A DNA stretch of 64,000 nucleotides from Paraburkholderia edwinii. GTDB taxonomy: Bacteria > Pseudomonadota > Gammaproteobacteria > Burkholderiales > Burkholderiaceae. The translations under genes and the position numbers were made by a program. Of this stretch, positions 60,901 through 64,000 are shown piece by piece. The stretch covers positions 2,108,001 to 2,172,000 of the forward strand of contig NZ_CP080095.1 in NCBI RefSeq assembly GCF_019428685.1, in the 5' to 3' direction. Numbering within the stretch: position 1 is the first letter of the stretch; each line of letters begins with the position of its first letter. Below the pieces are notes generated by a model. That model did not search any database, had not been told where the DNA came from, and saw only the letters and a list, made by a program, of their open reading frames with translations.

Positions 60901-63900
60901 GCGACGTATGCAGCCGGCGATGCTCGATATCGCTTGCCTTGAGTTGGGCCTCGAATGCTTCGATCGCCGCGAACGGGCCGGCCACGACGCTCAGCGACGG
61001 CGCATTAATGGCGGCGAGGTCGACGTCGTTGGGCAGCACCGGTGCGAGTTCGGCTTCCGACAGACGCACCACCAGCATCGCGCCCGGCTCGGCCGACTGC
61101 ATGAGCGCGCCGCGCCGCGCGATCAGATACAGCGCATCCTCGAAGGAGATCGCTTCGGCCACGCAGGCCGCCACCAGTTCGCCGACGCTATGGCCGATCA
61201 TGGCCGTCGGCTTGATGCCGCGCGACATCCACAGTTGCGCGAGCGCATATTCGACGAGGAACAGCGCGGGCTGCGCGTAGATCGTCGAACGGATCGGATG
61301 CGGCGTGTCGTCGCCTTCCGGCGTTTCGCTGAAGAGCAGGGTCCGGATATCGAGCCCGACGTGCGCGGCCAATACTTCGGCACCCTTATCGATCCACTGG
61401 CGATAGACGGGTTCGCTGCGATAGAGCGCTTCTCCCATGCCCGGATACTGTGCGCCCTGGCCCGGGAACATGAAGACAACCGGAGGCGTGGCCTGCGGCG
61501 CCTGGGCTTCGATTGCGCCTTTGCTGAGTTTTGCCTGTGCCTGATCGACGCTGTCGGCGATTACGACGGATCGATGCGCGAAGGCGCGACGGCCCGTTTG
61601 CAGGGTCGCGGCCACGTCGGCGAGCGGGAGGCCAGGATGGGCCGCGAGATGTTTCGCCAGGTTGGCCTTCGCGCGTTCGAGCGCGGCCGCGCTGCGTGCC
61701 GAAAGCGGCAGAATCTGCAGACCTTGTTCCTGTTGTGGCGCTGATGTACTCGCACACGTGTCGGCACGCTCCGGCGCTTCTTCGAGCAGCACATGGACGT
61801 TCGTCCCGCCGACACCGAACGAGCTGACACCGGCGCGGCGCGGCGTCGGGCCATCGGCCCACGGACGCGCATTCACATTGAAGAAGAACGGGCTGTTCGC
61901 GACATCGATGCCCGGATTCGGCGAGCCGAAATGCAGCAGTGGCGGCAAGACGCGGTTGCGCAGCGCGAGCGACGCCGCGATAAATCCGGTCACGCCGGCG
62001 GCCGCGTCGAGGTGTCCGACATTGGCCTTCGCCGAACCGAGCGCGCAGAACTGGCCGCCCTCGACGCCGCCGAGACGAAACGCCTGCACGAGGCCGGCGA
62101 ACTCGATGGGGTCGCCCAGCGGCGTCGCCGTGCCATGCGCCTCGATATAGCCGATCGAGGCCGGGTCGATGCCGGCTTCGGCGTGTGCGATTGCAATCGC
62201 GCGGGCCTGGGCATCGACGCTCGGTGCCGTGAAGCCGACCTTGTCCGAGCCGTCGTTGTTGATGCCGACACCACGAATCACGGCATAGATCGGATCCTCA
62301 TCGGCAAGCGCGTCGTCGAGCCGTTTGAGCAGCACGACGCCGGCGCCGCAACCGAACACCGTGCCTTGCGCATCGGCATCGAACGGGCGGCACTTGCCAT
62401 CGGGCGCGCCCATTCCGCCTTCTTCGTAGAAGTAGCCGCGCTTCTGCGGGAATGTGACCGATACGCCGCCGGCCAGCGCCATGTCGCAGCGTCCCGATCG
62501 AAGGTTCTCGACGGCCAGGCCGATTGCGGTCAGCGACGTTGAGCATGCGGTCTGGACCGAGATCGCAGGGCCGGTCAGGCCGAGCTTGTACGCGGTGCGC
62601 GTGGCGACGAAATCGCCGGCGCCGACGAGCTTCTGATACTCGCCGATCTGGAACTGGCTGGTGAATTCGTCGATGACGCCACGATCGGACAGTACGTGCT
62701 TGAGGAAGTACGTGTTCATCGAGGTGCCGGCGAATACGCCGACTGCGCCGGCGATCGTCGCGGGATCATAGCCGGCGTCCTCGAAGGCCTCCCAGGCGAT
62801 CTCGAGGAAAATGCGTTGCTGCGGATCGGTCAGCGCCGCCTCGCGCGACAGCACGCCGAAAAAGCCGGCGTCGAAACGGTCGACGTCCGCGAGGATCGGG
62901 CGCGCTTTCACATAGCGCGCTTCGCGGCGTGAGCTTTCGTCGAAACTGTCTTCGAGTTCGGTGACGTCGAAATGCGTGATGCAGTCGCGGCCTGCGAGGA
63001 TATTGGCCCAGAGTTCGGCGACATTGCGCGCGCCGGGGAAGCGCCCGGACATGCCGACCACGGCGATCGCACCGCCGTGCGGATCGGCGTTGCGGCGACG
63101 GTGTCGAAATGTTTCATTACTGTTCATTTCGAGCGTGGTGCGCAGTTGCGCGGCCAGCGCCTCGACATTCGGGTGGCGAAACAGATCGACCAGCGCAACG
63201 TTTGCGGCGACGTCGCGCATGATGATCGCGTGCGCACGCATCAGATCGAGCGAGCGCAAACCAAGATCGAAGAAATTCGCGCGGCGGTCGACGGGTTGGC
63301 CGAGTAACCCTTCGAACACCGCAGCGAGCTTGCCGGAGAAATCGTCGTTCACCGGTTCGGGCTCGGGTTTGGGTTCGATTGTGGCGGCGGGTGTGGCCAT
63401 CGATGCGGCAGCCGTATCGAGTCCCGCAAGCAGTGCTTTGCGGTCGACCTTGCCATTCGGTGTCAGCGGAAAGTCCGGCAGGACACGCAGTTCGGCCGGC
63501 ACCATATAGTCGGGCAAGGCCGCTCTGAGATGCGCGCGCAAGGCGTCCGCGAAGATGCGGGCATCGGCGATATCGGCGGCCTTCGCAAAGCCGGCGATGG
63601 ACTTGCCTCTGCGGCCTTCGAATGCCGCCACGGCCGCATCGGCGACGCCGGGCGCCGCACGCAGCGCGTGTTCGATCTCATCGAGTTCGATGCGCTTGCC
63701 GGCAATCTTGATCTGCCGGTCGTTGCGGCCGAGGAAGTCGATCGCGCCGTCCGGGCGCCGGCGAACCAGGTCGCCGGTGCGATAAAGCTTGCCGCCGGGC
63801 ACGAAGACATCGTCGATAAACTTTTCCGCCGTCAGGTCGGCGCGATTGAGGTAGCCAAGCGCCACGCCGTCGCCGCCGGTGACGAGCTCGCCGATTTCTC

Positions 63901-64000
63901 CGTCGCCCACTGGCGCGAGCTTGTCGTCGACGATGTAGACGCGCGTGCCGGCGATCGCGTCGCCGATCGGAATCGCCTCGCCGTTCGCGAGCGCCTCGCT
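54923..64000 (-). CDS. hybrid NRPS-PKS with embedded aminotransferase, 5' end missing
   Basis: 3025 residues are visible; the frame is open at 64000, so the N-terminus lies outside. Order along the protein (approximate window positions): adenylation C-terminal part (64000-63430, DRQIKIAGKRIELDEIE, PNGKVDRKAL); PCP (63330-63150, DLGLRSLDL); KS (63075-61770, Cys in VQTACSTSLTAIG, His in EAHGTATPLGDP and KANVGHLDAA); AT (61490-60590, GHSVGE, and HAFH of malonyl-specific ATs); ACP (60280-60060, LGYDSLFMG); Ala/Pro linker; class III PLP aminotransferase (59670-58270, Lys in TYGKVVGGGLP); C (58165-56870, HHIVCDG intact); A (56800-55340, TSGSTGQPKG, LYGPTETTIW); PCP (55220-55010, LGADSLQL). No KR, DH or ER is present. 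The core resembles mycosubtilin MycA and microcystin McyE, which make beta-amino acids. Confidence 0.95.
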   Translation of the reverse strand, partial: SEALANGEAIPIGDAIAGTRVYIVDDKLAPVGDGEIGELVTGGDGVALGYLNRADLTAEKFIDDVFVPGGKLYRTGDLVRRRPDGAIDFLGRNDRQIKIAGKRIELDEIEHALRAAPGVADAAVAAFEGRRGKSIAGFAKAADIADARIFADALRAHLRAALPDYMVPAELRVLPDFPLTPNGKVDRKALLAGLDTAAASMATPAATIEPKPEPEPVNDDFSGKLAAVFEGLLGQPVDRRANFFDLGLRSLDLMRAHAIIMRDVAANVALVDLFRHPNVEALAAQLRTTLEMNSNETFRHRRRNADPHGGAIAVVGMSGRFPGARNVAELWANILAGRDCITHFDVTELEDSFDESSRREARYVKARPILADVDRFDAGFFGVLSREAALTDPQQRIFLEIAWEAFEDAGYDPATIAGAVGVFAGTSMNTYFLKHVLSDRGVIDEFTSQFQIGEYQKLVGAGDFVATRTAYKLGLTGPAISVQTACSTSLTAIGLAVENLRSGRCDMALAGGVSVTFPQKRGYFYEEGGMGAPDGKCRPFDADAQGTVFGCGAGVVLLKRLDDALADEDPIYAVIRGVGINNDGSDKVGFTAPSVDAQARAIAIAHAEAGIDPASIGYIEAHGTATPLGDPIEFAGLVQAFRLGGVEGGQFCALGSAKANVGHLDAAAGVTGFIAASLALRNRVLPPLLHFGSPNPGIDVANSPFFFNVNARPWADGPTPRRAGVSSFGVGGTNVHVLLEEAPERADTCASTSAPQQEQGLQILPLSARSAAALERAKANLAKHLAAHPGLPLADVAATLQTGRRAFAHRSVVIADSVDQAQAKLSKGAIEAQAPQATPPVVFMFPGQGAQYPGMGEALYRSEPVYRQWIDKGAEVLAAHVGLDIRTLLFSETPEGDDTPHPIRSTIYAQPALFLVEYALAQLWMSRGIKPTAMIGHSVGELVAACVAEAISFEDALYLIARRGALMQSAEPGAMLVVRLSEAELAPVLPNDVDLAAINAPSLSVVAGPFAAIEAFEAQLKASDIEHRRLHTSHAFHSRMMSGVVDDLAKVADTLCFAAPKLPYVSSVTGQWVSMDQPVQGHYWASHCRNVVRFSDALATVTAESKPLLLEIGPGRTLSTFVMQGLPKDRYQGAIASLPDFATRDRELAVLAEATGRLWLNGVTPDWKTVQTEGARRVSLPTYPFEPERHWIDAPDARKTAITTSSSQPATTAAAIAAPASSDAITETAQTAMSQTVKIDRTPRLIAELASLLAEMSGEAPDTSNPDVTFWDLGYDSLFMGQVSRQLRRRYDVTISFRQIMSDYPTLPTLAQFLDGALPPDPEQPAVPVAAAAEAAPAASSVAVATAAAPAVTTPVAVAAPAVPVMTTQFAAVPATGDIQSVFRDQLAAMQSLMSRQLDMLQGAPLAVQQPAAAIPAAAPFAAPALAAPAPIAAPTTAAAPARSAGPEIKFDENRPSRFAAYKPGQSSSAQMTDVQQAFITDLSTRYSAKTPTSKARTQSYRPVLADPRTASGFREEWKELVYPVVAQRSKGSKIWDVDGNEYIDLVNGYGQTAFGHTPDFVVDAVNAQMQEGFAIGPQSPLAGEVAQMFAEITGHQRVTFCNTGSEAVMAAMRLARTVTGKEKVVCFDGDYHGQFDEVLVKPGSEGGVPRAFPIAPGIPQHSVGNMVVLPYAKSESLEWIKANIDDIAAVLIEPVQSRHPNLRPKEFVQQLREITAANESALIVDEVVTGFRVHPAGMQGYWGIKGDMATYGKVVGGGLPVGVLAGSAQYMDALDGGQWQFGDASVPEVPPTFFAGTFVRHPLVLAAMKSVLLHLKEAGPALQETLGGRMAGLVQRINTHLEKVGIATRAETFSSWFYVSFSGEDRLGSLFYAYMRYLGVHIMEGFPCFLTTSHSDEDIRRIGDAFVESIDTLQRVGILAGTNQAVPVAETAVAHSQQPAQPPLTESPLTEPQKEIWMSAQVGDEASLAFNESFTLELMGNLDEGAFERAFAATVARHDALRARFSRVGDTMFADASATVPLVHIDLSDHANASAELSALVDAEAREPFDLTRAPLARAALIRLDAQKWAFVFTAHHIVCDGWSINIILRDLQALYSAEVTGKPAELDDVQSFLAFAKAQDEAGVDAATREFWLNLHRDPAPQADLPGDRARPEIKSFSGASTTRHLSADLLKQVKTAASKQGCSLFAALFGAAQVLFGRLSGNDDVVIAAPMAGQSQAGEALLVGHCVNFLPLRVRFDRNQPFAAHMKAVRDHLFDAGDRQNYTYGALVRDLGIKRDLNRLPLTDLQFNLEKVDAQLEMAGGVTTRFAPNAKAFSNFDLFLNVIESAQGLRLDCDFSTDVYDEATIQRWLGHYETLLSAIARDPETTVAALPLLNEGEIRHLRDELNASARAYDLSRTTPAMIAAQARQTPNAPAVSDETVRLTYGELDEHANRIARRLVATGIAPRGRVAIAMDRTVMTLAAMIGVWRAGCAYVPLDMTMPPARLRQILDGADIAAVLGDAASRNVLDPGAHRVLEVEALLARGDHDAVTLPVVSDADAAYVIFTSGSTGQPKGVEIPHRALSNFLLSMMNEPGFTASDRIVAVTTFSFDISGLELFLPLIAGGQTFIAGHTEVRTGYELVTRLKEQSATVLQATPSLWRMLLEAGFKAPRGFRILCGGEGLPRDLADALLATGAEVWNLYGPTETTIWSSASRVDANGPVVIGAPLANTQLHVLTDDLRLAPQGMSGELWIGGEGLATGYFNRPDLTDAAFRQVAIEGAAPCRLYRTGDLAKRLADGSLQHLGRRDQQIKLRGFRIEIEDIEAALRKAPGVAAAAVALHTVSGSPRLTGYIVEAASGQTDQQAVATHIAAQLPAYMVPSLWMTLDALPQTGNGKLDRKALPVPTAEMVAAPVRQPQAALKAVPQITVPAEPVTAAAPIQPAAMTPTEATLAAIWGDVLGLQHVGTDQQFFSLGADSLQLFRIVARMNERGLGVDARQLMKNVTIAELAASLDGTQTETPIEIPAVARPSILNFKRRNAGGL

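Noticed and set aside
1..64000. CRISPR arrays, prophage genes and toxin-antitoxin pairs
   Set aside because: I looked for regularly spaced repeats, phage structural genes, integrases and small TA pairs and saw none. The only tandem repeats are short (11-13 bp) and unspaced.

Overview
The window is about 64 kb of GC-rich DNA (roughly 63-65 % by eye) from a betaproteobacterium of the family Burkholderiaceae, most likely Paraburkholderia or a close relative such as Trinickia or Caballeronia. This placement rests on the sucA-sucB-lpdA-zapE order, a second Hfq with a long glycine/asparagine-rich tail, DUF2968, DUF2147 and DUF1571 proteins, and a cepacian-type bifunctional mannose enzyme. It is inferred from gene content, not from a search.

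Positions 1-9435 are core genome: the 3' end of typA, a two-repeat hypothetical protein, the 2-oxoglutarate dehydrogenase operon and zapE. Positions 9.5-24 kb are a mixed accessory stretch. It holds a stand-alone IS5-type N-terminal domain, a DUF2147 protein, the decayed C-terminus of a sigma-54 activator next to a DUF2968 gene, and Hfq2. It also holds a small ECF sigma / anti-sigma operon led by a micro-lipoprotein, a His/Gly-rich exported protein, a VAO-type flavin oxidase with a small exported partner, a DUF1571 protein, an acyl-CoA ligase and an MFS transporter. Three copies of a GGAAT-N17-CGTT element lie upstream of three plus-strand transcription units at 13.2-16.2 kb and look like promoters for that ECF sigma factor.

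Positions 24.3-30.1 kb are housekeeping again: two tandem tRNA-Leu(CAG) genes, each with its own promoter and terminator, then rnr, rlmB, an AmiD-like amidase and rpiA.

Positions 30.5-52.5 kb are a Wzy-type exopolysaccharide locus. It encodes a GDP-mannose-forming enzyme, a clan-A glycoside hydrolase, a short priming sugar transferase, a Wza exporter, a Wzc tyrosine kinase, a JmjC/cupin-like protein, four GT4-type and one GT2-type glycosyltransferases, a Wzy-like polymerase, a Wzx flippase, an acyltransferase with an SGNH domain and a free SGNH hydrolase. Together these could make, acylate, flip, polymerise, export and trim a mannose-containing polymer.

Positions 52.6-64.0 kb, minus strand and open at the right edge, are a hybrid NRPS-PKS line: A-PCP-KS-AT-ACP-aminotransferase-C-A-PCP in one protein and C-TE in the next. 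It should extend a loaded acid with malonate, turn the beta-keto group into an amine and add glycine (the second A domain reads DILQLGLIWK). The last protein has two unusual active sites: HSxxxDG in the C domain and a cysteine nucleophile in the thioesterase. This line is the best candidate in the window for an undescribed system.
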